Shown here: one piece after another, positions 6,674-13,721 of the stretch
How positions within the stretch are numbered: the stretch's first letter is position 1
Layout of the letters: each line of letters begins with the position of its first letter
Origin: Bog-473 sp052148295
GTDB taxonomy: Bacteria; Actinomycetota; Acidimicrobiia; Acidimicrobiales; RAAP-2
Direction of reading: 5' to 3'
Assembly: GCA_052148295.1 (NCBI GenBank)
Contig: JBKQIP010000020.1
Location: 1-14,758, forward strand
DNA: 14,758 nt
The notes under the pieces: generated by a model
The model's database searches: none
Told to the model about the DNA's origin: nothing
Seen by the model: only the letters and a program-made list of their open reading frames with translations
Translations under genes and position numbers: made by a program

Positions 6674-7357
6674 TCATCCGAGGCCGAGGAATCTGACCGT
6701 AGCGTCAATTGCGCCGAAGTCCGACGGCGTGGCGAAGTGATCGACGCCGGCGAGCGTGACCAACGAGGCCGACGGCAGCGCGGCGATCAGCCGGTTGGCC
6801 GATCGCACCGTGTCCCGGTCGCCCAGCACCACCAGGATCGGGCAACGCACGCTCGACAGCTCTTCCTCGGTGACCGGCCGGCGTGGCCGGCGGAGGAAGG
6901 CCGAGAGCGCTCTCGGGTCGTTGCCCGCCGACCGGGCGAGCCGGCGGAATACTCGAGCCTGTATGTCCTCGGGCTCTTCGCCGCTCTCGAGCGCCGCCAC
7001 GAGTGCCGCCGGGTCGCCCGACTCGAACACGTTGTCCCCCAGCCCGAGGAGGGCGATCCGGTCGAAGCGCTCTGGCTCGGCGACAGCCAGACGCAGGAGC
7101 ACGTCGGCCCCGGCCGAGAAACCGACCCCTGCGATCAGTCCGTCCGCCGGCAGGGCGCGGCGGACCTCCTCCTCCACGTCGGCGTAGCACGCCGGATCGG
7201 TCAGCGGGGCGGACGACCCGTGACCCGGGAGGTCGATGGCGGGGACGGTCACCCCGAAGTCAGCCAGGATGTCGACCCATCCGGTCTGCCGCCAGTTGTG
7301 GTCGAAGGAGGACGCGAAGCCGTGTAACAGGATCAGCGTGTCGGGTGGACCATCCAT
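6674..7357 (-). CDS. Alpha/beta-fold hydrolase
   Basis: A 227-residue alpha/beta hydrolase. LLHGF at 10-14 gives the oxyanion loop, and DLPGHGSS at 42-49 is the usual second-strand turn. The nucleophile elbow is G79-F80-S81-A82-G83, the acid is D182 in LGDRD, and the base is H207 in VDHF, so the Ser-Asp-His triad is complete. The length is short for the family (often 250-300), with a small cap at about 105-165. No signal peptide is seen, so it is probably cytosolic. The likely role is hydrolysis of an ester, lactone or C-C bond; substrate unknown. The ATG at 7357 has no clear Shine-Dalgarno site, which suggests a leaderless message or a later start. It is convergent with the dehydrogenase. 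It lies 89 bp upstream of, and on the opposite side of the promoter from, nothing obvious; the next gene on the same strand ends at 7447. Confidence 0.87.
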   Translation of the reverse strand: MDGPPDTLILLHGFASSFDHNWRQTGWVDILADFGVTVPAIDLPGHGSSAPLTDPACYADVEEEVRRALPADGLIAGVGFSAGADVLLRLAVAEPERFDRIALLGLGDNVFESGDPAALVAALESGEEPEDIQARVFRRLARSAGNDPRALSAFLRRPRRPVTEEELSSVRCPILVVLGDRDTVRSANRLIAALPSASLVTLAGVDHFATPSDFGAIDATVRFLGLG

Positions 7358-7446
7358 GATCGCGCCAAGCTAATGGGAACGGACGACTCTGGCACTCGTG
7401 GACCTGGTGCCGCGCCACCGACGTGGTCACCACCGGACCCCCACGC

Positions 7447-8775
7447 TCAGCCCGCCGGCTCCACCACCGGCAACGGCCCGGAGAGGTCGAGCGGACGGAG
7501 GTACAGCTCGCGACTGTGGGGGTAGCCCACCGCGCCGGGCGCCCAGGCGTGGAAGGCGATCCAGACCGCACCGGAATAGGCGACGAACACCGACTCACCA
7601 CCCGGACCGGACAGGTCGGGACCGCTGGCCAGGATCGGCTGCGCCGACAGATTCGTGCAGGGGCCCAGCGGACCGCTACAGGTGGCCACGCCGACGGCAT
7701 AGTTGGCGCTGTTCCAATTGTTCCCCGAATAGAAGAGGTCGTAGTGCCCGGCGTCCCAGAACAGGTCGGGTGCCTCGACCACCCCGTTCTCCCAGGCCTC
7801 GGTGGGTTCGAGCAGCGCCGTCGCTCCGCTTCCCGTCAGCGCGGTGCCGGTCGGGTTGAGCTGCTGGGACCAGATCATCGGCGGTTGGCCGTTCAGGCCA
7901 TTGGACTTCCACACCAGGTACGGCGTGCCGTCGGTGTCGACGAAGGGGGACGGGTCGATGCTGCCGCCGAGGCTGGGTTGACAGACCATCGGGGCCGACG
8001 ACGAGTCGACGAAGGGGCCCTGCGGCTGGGCCGCGGTCGCCGACGAGATGCATTCCGCTCCGTCGCCGGTCTGTACCGCCGAGTAGTAGAGGACGAATTG
8101 CCCGCCGATCGGCAGCACGGCCGGCGCCCACGTGTCGTTGGCGTTCGGGCTGGCCCAGCTGGGCAACTTCGGCAACGCGTTGCCCACGGCAGTCCAGTGC
8201 ACCAGGTCGCTGGATTCGATGATCTGGATGTTGCCCTCGGCGGAATTCGTGGCGTAGGCGTAATAGACGCCGTCGACCGCCAGCACGAAGGGATCGGGGA
8301 AGTCGAAGGGGTAGACGAGGCCGCTCTGGTTCCCACCGGCCAGGGTCAGGCAGGGTCCGGACACGGCGCTCAGGTCGGTTCCGGCCTGCGCGTTGCTGTG
8401 GTTCGCGATGCTGAGGAGCGCGCTCCTCACCCCTCCCAGACAGGCCTGGAGGGTACCGATGTCGAGGCCCTGCAGGTACGCCGCCTGGCTGGTGCTCGTC
8501 AGTGACTGTTCGTCGGCGGACGCGGCACCCAGCGTGATCGCCGTCTCGGCCTGCAACCGGACCGCCTGTGCATTGGCGCTCCGCAGGCTCCCGCTCGCCG
8601 CGGCCAGGGTGCCGCGTGCGTGCGCCAGGTTCGCATCGGCGGCGGTGAGGATCTGGCGCTCGTGACGGGTCCGCGCGTGCGCCTGGAGGTCGGTTGCCGC
8701 GGCAACGATGAGGACGCCGACGGCAGCCGCCGCCAGGAGGACGGTCAATCCCCGCTTCCACCGCGGCCTACCCAT
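7447..8775 (-). CDS. Membrane-anchored GH43-like glycosidase with helical stalk and two-cysteine domain
   Basis: A 442-residue protein in three parts. A basic start and a hydrophobic helix at about 9-28 form a signal anchor. Residues 30-105 are Ala/Gln-rich and helical, a likely stalk, followed by a small domain with C112 and C142. Residues 155-440 resemble a five-bladed propeller of glycoside hydrolase family 43: D161 in FPDPF (general base), D274 in SIDPSPF (pKa modulator) and E334 in VVEAPDLFW (general acid), plus H409 in AFHAWAPG. All three expected carboxylates are present, so it is probably active, on arabinose- or xylose-type glycans by family precedent. It should act outside the cell while tethered to the membrane. 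Its ATG overlaps the stop of the upstream gene by 8 bp, so translation is likely coupled. The two-cysteine part repeats the one in that neighbour. Confidence 0.85.
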   Translation of the reverse strand: MGRPRWKRGLTVLLAAAAVGVLIVAAATDLQAHARTRHERQILTAADANLAHARGTLAAASGSLRSANAQAVRLQAETAITLGAASADEQSLTSTSQAAYLQGLDIGTLQACLGGVRSALLSIANHSNAQAGTDLSAVSGPCLTLAGGNQSGLVYPFDFPDPFVLAVDGVYYAYATNSAEGNIQIIESSDLVHWTAVGNALPKLPSWASPNANDTWAPAVLPIGGQFVLYYSAVQTGDGAECISSATAAQPQGPFVDSSSAPMVCQPSLGGSIDPSPFVDTDGTPYLVWKSNGLNGQPPMIWSQQLNPTGTALTGSGATALLEPTEAWENGVVEAPDLFWDAGHYDLFYSGNNWNSANYAVGVATCSGPLGPCTNLSAQPILASGPDLSGPGGESVFVAYSGAVWIAFHAWAPGAVGYPHSRELYLRPLDLSGPLPVVEPAG

Positions 8776-9280
8776 CCGAACCCAGCACCTCCTGGCAGGC
8801 CGGGGTCACGGTGGTCAGTTGTCCGATGGCGTCGTTGAGATCGCCGACCGACAGGGCGTTGAGCGCCTGCTCGACGCCGCCCAGACAGGTTTGCAGGTCA
8901 GCGATGGTCGAACCCTGGTGCGCCACGTTCGCCCGGGCCAGGGCCAGCGTGGCCTCGATGCCCTTCAGCTCGGTGGTGTCCTCGGTGAACGTGGCGGTGT
9001 CGGCACCGACGTGCCCGTCGGCGACGCGGAGACTCTGGCGCACCGCGTCGAGGTCGGCCAGGACCACCGTGAAGTGTTCGCCGGTCCGGTCCAGCGAGGC
9101 GTGGGCCTGGTCGAACTGGGTGTTGGCCTGGGCCTCGTTGCCCACCAGGTACCCCAAGCCGGCGGCGCCCAGCGCGCAGAGCGACACGCCCAGCACCCAG
9201 GTCCGCCACCGTCTCCGGGGTCGCCCCGTCGGGGCGGCCGCCTCGAGGTCGCTCTCAGCTGCCAGCACGCTGGAGGCCAT
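8768..9280 (-). CDS. Membrane-anchored helical protein with the same two-cysteine domain (unknown function)
   Basis: A 170-residue protein that I do not recognise as a named family. Residues 1-25 are cytoplasmic, ending in the basic run RPRRRWR. One hydrophobic helix spans about 27-46, residues 50-125 are helical, polar and outside the cell, and a C-terminal domain has C132 and C162 exactly 30 residues apart. The stretch from Q122 to L140 fits QGxxIxxLQxCLGGVxxAL, the same pattern as in the GH43-like neighbour. The two cysteines probably pair in a helical hairpin, an inference from location and spacing. ATG 9280 has GTAGGGA six bases upstream. It is the first gene of a two-gene operon, overlapping the GH43 gene by 8 bp. 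It may be a non-catalytic partner of that enzyme. Confidence 0.78.
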   Translation of the reverse strand: MASSVLAAESDLEAAAPTGRPRRRWRTWVLGVSLCALGAAGLGYLVGNEAQANTQFDQAHASLDRTGEHFTVVLADLDAVRQSLRVADGHVGADTATFTEDTTELKGIEATLALARANVAHQGSTIADLQTCLGGVEQALNALSVGDLNDAIGQLTTVTPACQEVLGSDG

Positions 9281-9368
9281 GGCGATCCCTACCCTTTCCC
9301 GGGGGCAGCATCACCCCGCCCGCGCCCCTCCATCGTCGCATCTGCGCGCGGCGCACGCACGGCGGGGA

Positions 9369-9400
9369 TCCCGATCGATCCGGGACGGCACGGACGGCAC
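9369..9400. repeat. Small dyad plus 9-bp tandem repeat in the divergent gap before fhs
   Basis: The 155-bp gap between the two-cysteine operon (-) and fhs (+) contains TCCCG, seven bases, then CGGGA (9369-9385). This overlaps two perfect tandem copies of GGACGGCAC (9383-9400). It could hold operator sites for the divergent promoters. I see no convincing -35/-10 pair and nothing else in this gap. Confidence 0.35.
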
Positions 9401-9435
9401 CGCACGGTCACCACGCCCCGACGCCGGGACGCGGC

Positions 9436-11187
9436 ATGATGCACGGCATGCGGCAACCCCCAGTGACGATGTCGGCCGGCGCCGGAGCGACGGCTCTTCC
9501 CCCCGCCATCGAGATCGCCCGCCAAGCGTCCCTGCTCCCCATCACCGAGATCGCGGCCCTCATGGGCCTGCGGCCGGGGTTGCTCGAGCACTACGGGCCG
9601 CACGTGGCCAAGATCGACCTGGACGCAGTGGCCGAGCTGGCCGCCCGCCCCCGGGCGCGGTACGTCGTGGTGACGGCGATCACCCCGACGCCGCTCGGCG
9701 AGGGGAAGACCACCACCACCGTCGGCCTCGGACAGGCGATGGCCCACATCGGCAAGAAGGCCACCGTCGCCATCCGACAGGCGTCCATAGGCCCCACCTT
9801 CGGGATCAAGGGTGGTGCGGCCGGAGGGGGCTACAGCCAGGCCGTGCCCTTCGAGACGCTCAACCTGCATCTGACGGGCGACCTCCACGCGGTGTCGGCG
9901 GCCAACAATCTGCTGGCGGCCATGGTCGACAACCACATGCACCAGGGCAACGCGCTGGGCCTCGATCCGCAGCGCATCACCTGGCGGCGCGTGCTCGACG
10001 TCAATGACCGCGCTCTTCGCAACATCGTGACCGGCCTCGGCGCCCGCGAGGACGGCACGCCGCGGGAGACCGGATTCGACATCACCGCAGCATCGGAGGT
10101 CATGGCCGTGCTGGCGCTGGCCACGTCGTTGCAGGACCTGCGGGACCGGTTCGGCCGCATCGTCGTCGGCTACACCGCCACCGGTGAGCCGGTGACGGCC
10201 GAGCAGGTCAAGGCGGCCGGGGCGATGACGGTCATCATGCGGGATGCGATCAAGCCCAACCTGTTGCAGACCATTGAGAACACGCCCGTCCTGGTGCACG
10301 CCGGCCCGTTCGGGAACATCGCCCACGGCAATTCCTCCATCGTGGCCGACCTCATCGGGATCCATGCCGGCGAGTACCTGATCACCGAGGCCGGGTTCGG
10401 CTCCGACATGGGAGCGGAGCGGTTCTTCAACATCAAGTGCCGGGCCTCGGGACTGGTCCCCGACGCCGCCGTGGTGGTGGCCACCGTGCGGGCCCTCAAG
10501 CTCCACTCGGGACGGCACGCCGTGACGGCCGGGAAACCGCTGCCCCCCGCCATGCTGGCGGAGAACCCCGAGGAAGTGGAGCTCGGGGCGGCGAACCTCC
10601 TCAAGCACCTCGCCATCGTCCGGCGCCATGGCGTCACCCCGGTGGTGGCCATCAACGCGTTCCCCGGGGACTACCCTTCCGAGCACCGGGCCATTCGGCA
10701 GATCGCGGCATCGGTCGGCGTGGCGTCCGCCGTCTGCACGCACTTCACCGACGGCGGGCGGGGCGCGGCCGAGCTGGCCGAGGCCGTGGTCGAGGCGACC
10801 GAGGATCCGGGCGACTTCCGCATGCTCTACCCGTCGGAGTCGACGCTCCGCCAGAAGATCGAGACGATCGCCACGGAGGTGTACGGGGCCGACGGCGTGG
10901 ACATCCTGCCCGCGGCGGACCGCCAGCTGGCCACCTACGAGCGGGCCGGGTTCGGCTCGCTGCCGGTCTGCATCGCCAAGACGCACCTGTCGATCTCCTC
11001 CGATCCCTCCCTCAAGGGGGCGCCCACGGGCTGGCGCCTGCCGGTGCGCGAGGCCCGGGCCAACGCCGGTGCGGGGTTCGTCTATCTGGTCAGCGGCGAC
11101 ATGCGGACGATGCCGGGCCTGTCGTCGCATCCCGCGGCCGAGAGCATCGACATCGACGACGAGGGGAACGTGGTCGGTCTCTACTGA
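9436..11187 (+). CDS. fhs: Formate-tetrahydrofolate ligase (10-formyl-THF synthetase)
   Basis: A 583-residue cytosolic enzyme that joins formate to tetrahydrofolate with ATP, giving 10-formyl-THF for purine and other one-carbon metabolism. Homology is continuous from AIEIARQASLLPITEIA (24-40) to the end. The ATP-binding loop TPTPLGEGKTTTT is at 83-95, followed by the characteristic SIGPTFGIKGGAAGGGYSQ. Later landmarks are NIAHGNSSI, EAGFGSDMGAE, FNIKCR and, near the C-terminus, GDMRTMPGL. The length is near the family's usual 550-560 once the poorly conserved first 20 residues are set aside. ATG 9436 is used, but 9439, 9448 and 9469 are alternatives and none has a good ribosome site. No other folate gene adjoins it. 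By family knowledge it is an assimilatory enzyme here unless Wood-Ljungdahl genes exist elsewhere. Confidence 0.97.
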   Translation: MMHGMRQPPVTMSAGAGATALPPAIEIARQASLLPITEIAALMGLRPGLLEHYGPHVAKIDLDAVAELAARPRARYVVVTAITPTPLGEGKTTTTVGLGQAMAHIGKKATVAIRQASIGPTFGIKGGAAGGGYSQAVPFETLNLHLTGDLHAVSAANNLLAAMVDNHMHQGNALGLDPQRITWRRVLDVNDRALRNIVTGLGAREDGTPRETGFDITAASEVMAVLALATSLQDLRDRFGRIVVGYTATGEPVTAEQVKAAGAMTVIMRDAIKPNLLQTIENTPVLVHAGPFGNIAHGNSSIVADLIGIHAGEYLITEAGFGSDMGAERFFNIKCRASGLVPDAAVVVATVRALKLHSGRHAVTAGKPLPPAMLAENPEEVELGAANLLKHLAIVRRHGVTPVVAINAFPGDYPSEHRAIRQIAASVGVASAVCTHFTDGGRGAAELAEAVVEATEDPGDFRMLYPSESTLRQKIETIATEVYGADGVDILPAADRQLATYERAGFGSLPVCIAKTHLSISSDPSLKGAPTGWRLPVREARANAGAGFVYLVSGDMRTMPGLSSHPAAESIDIDDEGNVVGLY

Positions 11188-11197
11188 TCACCCGGCG

Positions 11198-11225
11198 GAC
11201 CACGGGAGCGAGACAGACCACGGGA
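11198..11225 (+). repeat. Direct repeat GACCACGGGA x2 upstream of the small membrane gene
   Basis: Perfect 10-bp copies lie at 11198-11207 and 11216-11225, 18 bp apart start to start. They sit between fhs and the 95-aa gene, just before a weak -10-like TACATT (11228-11233). They may be an activator site or a chance duplication. Confidence 0.4.
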
Positions 11226-11259
11226 ACTACATTGGCGACATCGTCGAGAGGAGCGGCCC

Positions 11260-11547
11260 ATGGGTTGCCTGCTGGCACTGTTCGCCTTCATATCCCCGCG
11301 ATTCGTGCTGGCGCTCCTGTACCTCTTCACCAACCGGCTGACCATCGCCTTCACCTCGGGTTGGGAGGGCATCATCGGATTCGTGCTCGTGCCCTATACG
11401 ACGCTCTTCTATGCGCTCGTGTACGAGCCGGTGAAGGGGGTGACGGGGTTCGGCTGGATCGTGGTGGCGTCGGGGCTCGTCATCGATCTCTCGTCCCTGC
11501 TGTTCGGCCGGCGGGCCCGCGGCAGGCGGGTCCCCGTCGATCGCTGA
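11260..11547 (+). CDS. Small three-helix membrane protein (unknown function)
   Basis: A 95-residue protein with hydrophobic segments near 3-24, 35-55 and 64-83, ending in a basic tail (GRRARGRR) that should lie in the cytoplasm. It starts MGCLLALFAFISPRF and has the stretch GFVLVPYTTLFYALV. I recall similar small uncharacterised proteins in many actinobacteria, with the same opening and Trp/Asp/Phe-rich helix ends, but no function. ATG 11260 is supported by GAGAGGAG at six bases. It follows fhs by 72 bp on the same strand, with its own possible promoter, so cotranscription with fhs is uncertain. Its stop codon forms part of a hairpin shared with tsaD. Confidence 0.82.
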   Translation: MGCLLALFAFISPRFVLALLYLFTNRLTIAFTSGWEGIIGFVLVPYTTLFYALVYEPVKGVTGFGWIVVASGLVIDLSSLLFGRRARGRRVPVDR

Positions 11548-11563
11548 GGCGGGCCGCGCCTCA
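11545..11563. terminator. Symmetric hairpin built from both stop codons of convergent genes
   Basis: TGAGGCG, a five-base loop GGCCG, and CGCCTCA form a perfect seven-bp stem. The first TGA is the stop of the 95-aa gene and the last TCA is the stop of tsaD read on the minus strand. A short GC-rich stem could end both messages, though no T-run follows. Confidence 0.55.
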
Positions 11564-12559
11564 CGAGCACCGGAGGCGCAGGTCCGGTTCGGGTCCGAAG
11601 TGGGGATCGCTCCCGCCATCGGAGGCGAATCTCTGCCAGCCGGCGACGCCGATCATGGCGGCGTTGTCGGTCGCCGACGACTGGGGCGGGATGAGCAGGG
11701 TGCTCCCGAACTGGTCGGCCAGGGACTGCGCCCGGGCCCGCAGGATCGGGCTGGCCGCCACGCCCCCGACGACGGCGACGGCACCGTCGCCGAACTCCTC
11801 GAGGGCCCGGCCCAGCTTGGCGCACAGCACGTCCATGCAGGCGGCCACGAACGACGCGGCCACGTCCTCGAGGACGAAGTCGGGTGACGCACGGACGTAA
11901 TTGACGACCGCCGTCTTCAACCCGGAGAAGGAGAAGTCGTAGCCCTCCCGGACCATGGGCCGCGGGAAGCCGAGCGAGTCCTCGCCGCCGGCGGCCAACC
12001 GGTCGAGGGCGGGCCCCCCGGGGTAGCCCAGGCCCAGGTACCGGGCGACCTTGTCGTAGGCCTCGCCGACGGAGTCGTCCACGGTCTGGCCGAGCAGCGT
12101 GTGGACGCCCACATCCACGGTGCGCGTCAGCAGGCAATGCCCGCCGGAGACCAGCAGGGCGGTGTGGGGGTAGGGGACGTCACGGCTGGTCAGGTAGACG
12201 CTGGCCAAGTGCCCCTCGAGGTGGTTCACGCCGACCACCGGGATCCCCCAACCCAAGGCCAGCGCCTTCGCCGTCGAGATGCCGACCAGGAGGGCACCGA
12301 CGAGGCCCGGGCCCGACGTGACCGCGATGGCGCTGAGCTCGGGCCCGGAGACCTCGGCGTCCGCCAGCGCCTGCTGGACGATGGACGTGATCAACTCGAC
12401 GTGGGCTCGGCTGGCCAGCTCGGGTACCACGCCCCCGAATTGGGCATGGAGATCGACCTGGCTGGCCACCACCGATGAGCGCACCACCAGGGTGGCATCG
12501 ACCACGGCCGCCGCCGTCTCGTCGCACGACGTCTCGATGGCCAGCATCGGTCCGCTCAC
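11561..12559 (-). CDS. tsaD: tRNA N6-adenosine threonylcarbamoyltransferase TsaD
   Basis: A 332-residue cytosolic enzyme that transfers the threonylcarbamoyl group from TC-AMP to A37 of ANN-decoding tRNAs, giving t6A. It is an ASKHA-fold metalloprotein that works with TsaB and TsaE. Landmarks in order are AIETSCDET (7-15), TSGPGLVGALLVG (81-93), the metal histidines H113 and H117 in NHLEGH, VSGGHC (137-142), GEAYDKVAR (165-173), GYPGGP (178-183), SFSGLKTA (210-217), GGVAAS (265-270) and D298 in ATDNAAMIG. Length is normal. I choose GTG 12559, which overlaps the TGA of tsaC (GTGA) and has GGAG five bases upstream; ATG 12547 is the alternative. The frame continues upstream inside tsaC, but that part has no homology. 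Confidence 0.96.
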   Translation of the reverse strand: MSGPMLAIETSCDETAAAVVDATLVVRSSVVASQVDLHAQFGGVVPELASRAHVELITSIVQQALADAEVSGPELSAIAVTSGPGLVGALLVGISTAKALALGWGIPVVGVNHLEGHLASVYLTSRDVPYPHTALLVSGGHCLLTRTVDVGVHTLLGQTVDDSVGEAYDKVARYLGLGYPGGPALDRLAAGGEDSLGFPRPMVREGYDFSFSGLKTAVVNYVRASPDFVLEDVAASFVAACMDVLCAKLGRALEEFGDGAVAVVGGVAASPILRARAQSLADQFGSTLLIPPQSSATDNAAMIGVAGWQRFASDGGSDPHFGPEPDLRLRCS

Positions 12560-13182
12560 GGTGCTCCGCCCGCCGCGACGAGGGTGTCCGCAATGGCCCG
12601 GGCCGAGAGCGCCCCCTCGCGTTCGACCACGGCACGGCGCGCCCGCACGTTGACCAGCGTCGAGGCCTCCCCGCGGAGGGGGCCGCCGTCCACCACCAGA
12701 TCGACGTGGGCTCCGAGCGCGGCCCTGACACCGTCGGCCGAGGTCGGCGTCGGTGCGCCGTGCCGATTGGCGCTGGTGACGGCCAGGACGCCCACTCTCT
12801 CGAGCAGGGCCAGCGTGAAGGGGTGACGGGGAATGCGGACGGCGACCTCGTCCCGACCATCGAGCCACGGCGGAGGCCCGGCGTCCGCCGCGAAGCCGAA
12901 CACCATGGTCAACGGTCCGGGCCACCACCGGTCGGCCAGGGCCCGCGCCTCGTCGGTCATCTCGATCCCCAGTCCGAGCAGGTGGGGCAGCGAGGCGCCC
13001 AGCACGGGGAGCGGGAGGCCCTCGGGCCGGTCCTTGGCGGCATAGATCCGCCGGACGGCATCGGCGTCGCCGGGCAACGCCGCCAAGCCGTAGACGGTGT
13101 CGGTCGGAATGACCACCACCTGGCCCGCCCTCAGGGCGGCCGCGGTGGTGTCCAGGGCGTCGTCGTCGTCCACGTGCAGCAT
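12556..13182 (-). CDS. tsaC: L-threonylcarbamoyladenylate synthase (TsaC/Sua5/YrdC family)
   Basis: A 208-residue cytosolic enzyme that makes threonylcarbamoyl-AMP from threonine, bicarbonate and ATP, the first step of t6A synthesis. Seen are PTDTVYGLAAL (26-36), the KxR pair K50/R52, PLPVL (57-61), the WWPGPLTMV stretch (86-94), RIPRHP (116-121), SANRHGAPTPTS (137-148) and STLVN (174-178), all in family order. It is of the short, single-domain TsaC type without the extra Sua5 domain. GGGAGG lies four bases before ATG 13182. The stop overlaps the start of tsaD, so the two are translationally coupled and act in consecutive steps. No tsaB, tsaE or rimI gene lies in the window, although they often adjoin tsaD. 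Confidence 0.94.
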   Translation of the reverse strand: MLHVDDDDALDTTAAALRAGQVVVIPTDTVYGLAALPGDADAVRRIYAAKDRPEGLPLPVLGASLPHLLGLGIEMTDEARALADRWWPGPLTMVFGFAADAGPPPWLDGRDEVAVRIPRHPFTLALLERVGVLAVTSANRHGAPTPTSADGVRAALGAHVDLVVDGGPLRGEASTLVNVRARRAVVEREGALSARAIADTLVAAGGAP

Positions 13183-13241
13183 GCGCCCTCCCGGTCCGGT
13201 GCAGTATTGCCGATGATCCGGACCGCTCCGGTGGGCCGGCC

Positions 13242-13262
13242 GCCGTCGAGCGGCCCGACGGC
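13242..13262 (-). terminator. Hairpin directly after the VOC gene
   Basis: GCCGTCG, a seven-base loop and CGACGGC form a perfect seven-bp stem touching the stop codon of the VOC-fold gene (read on the minus strand). A competing stem, GGCCG (13238-13242) with CGGCC (13251-13255), overlaps it. It could end the acyltransferase-VOC message before tsaC. No T-run follows. Confidence 0.45.
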
Positions 13263-13721
13263 TCAGAGCTTGAGCGGGCGGATGGGCGACGCGATGAGGG
13301 CCGGGTCCGACTTCCAGTCCACGCCGGGCACGTCGACGTACAGCTCGATCTCGTTGCCGTCGGGGTCCTCGATGTAGAGGCTGTGAGTCACGGTGTGGTC
13401 CGACGCACCGACGATGGTGGCTCCGGCCGCCTCCAGGGCACGCTTCATGGATCGGAGGTCGTCATCGGAGTCGCCCACGTCGAGGCCGAAGTGGTACATC
13501 CCGACGCGCCGACCGCGGGGGATGTCCTGGGCGTCAGCCCCGACCTCGATGAGCAGGAGCTCATGGTGCGTGCGACCGGACGAGAACCCCGCCACGCCCA
13601 TCGGCGGAGTCCCCGGTTCGGGCATGATCTGGCGCCACCCGAGCACGTCCCGGTAGAAGGCGGCGGAGCGGCCGACGTCGTGGACGTAGAGCACCAGGTG
13701 GCCGAGCTCGCGTACCGTCAT
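13263..13721 (-). CDS. VOC (glyoxalase/extradiol dioxygenase fold) family protein
   Basis: A 152-residue protein with two beta-alpha-beta-beta-beta modules, the vicinal oxygen chelate fold. Residues at the usual metal positions are H8 (LGHLVLYV), H77 (MYHFGLDV) and E126 (GNEIELYV), the 2-His-1-Glu pattern of extradiol dioxygenases. The stretch DPDGNEIELYVD and the strand with HELLLIE are also typical. It could be a ring-cleaving dioxygenase-like enzyme, an isomerase/epimerase or a resistance protein; the sequence does not decide. ATG 13721 overlaps the TGA of the upstream acyltransferase gene (ATGA), so the two are coupled. The open frame continues up to 13925 inside that gene, without homology. 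Confidence 0.9.
   Translation of the reverse strand: MTVRELGHLVLYVHDVGRSAAFYRDVLGWRQIMPEPGTPPMGVAGFSSGRTHHELLLIEVGADAQDIPRGRRVGMYHFGLDVGDSDDDLRSMKRALEAAGATIVGASDHTVTHSLYIEDPDGNEIELYVDVPGVDWKSDPALIASPIRPLKL

Noticed and set aside
7423..7433. Palindrome GTGGTCACCAC after the GH43-like gene
   Set aside because: It is short and GC-rich, with a one-base centre and no T-run. Such strings are expected by chance here.
7423..8505. 360-codon open frame antisense to the GH43-like gene
   Set aside because: The minus strand holds all three GH43 catalytic motifs, and this frame has none of any kind.
9289..11130. 613-codon open frame antisense to fhs
   Set aside because: It mirrors a well-conserved gene, has Arg/Gly/His-rich composition and no recognisable domain. 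Long antisense frames are common in high-GC genes.
10437..11900. 487-codon frame running from fhs across the small membrane gene into tsaD
   Set aside because: It crosses three supported genes on two strands and has no coherent protein features.
12560..12928. N-terminal extension of the tsaD frame to 455 codons
   Set aside because: It lies wholly within tsaC, lacks homology and precedes a good ribosome site and GTG start at 12559.
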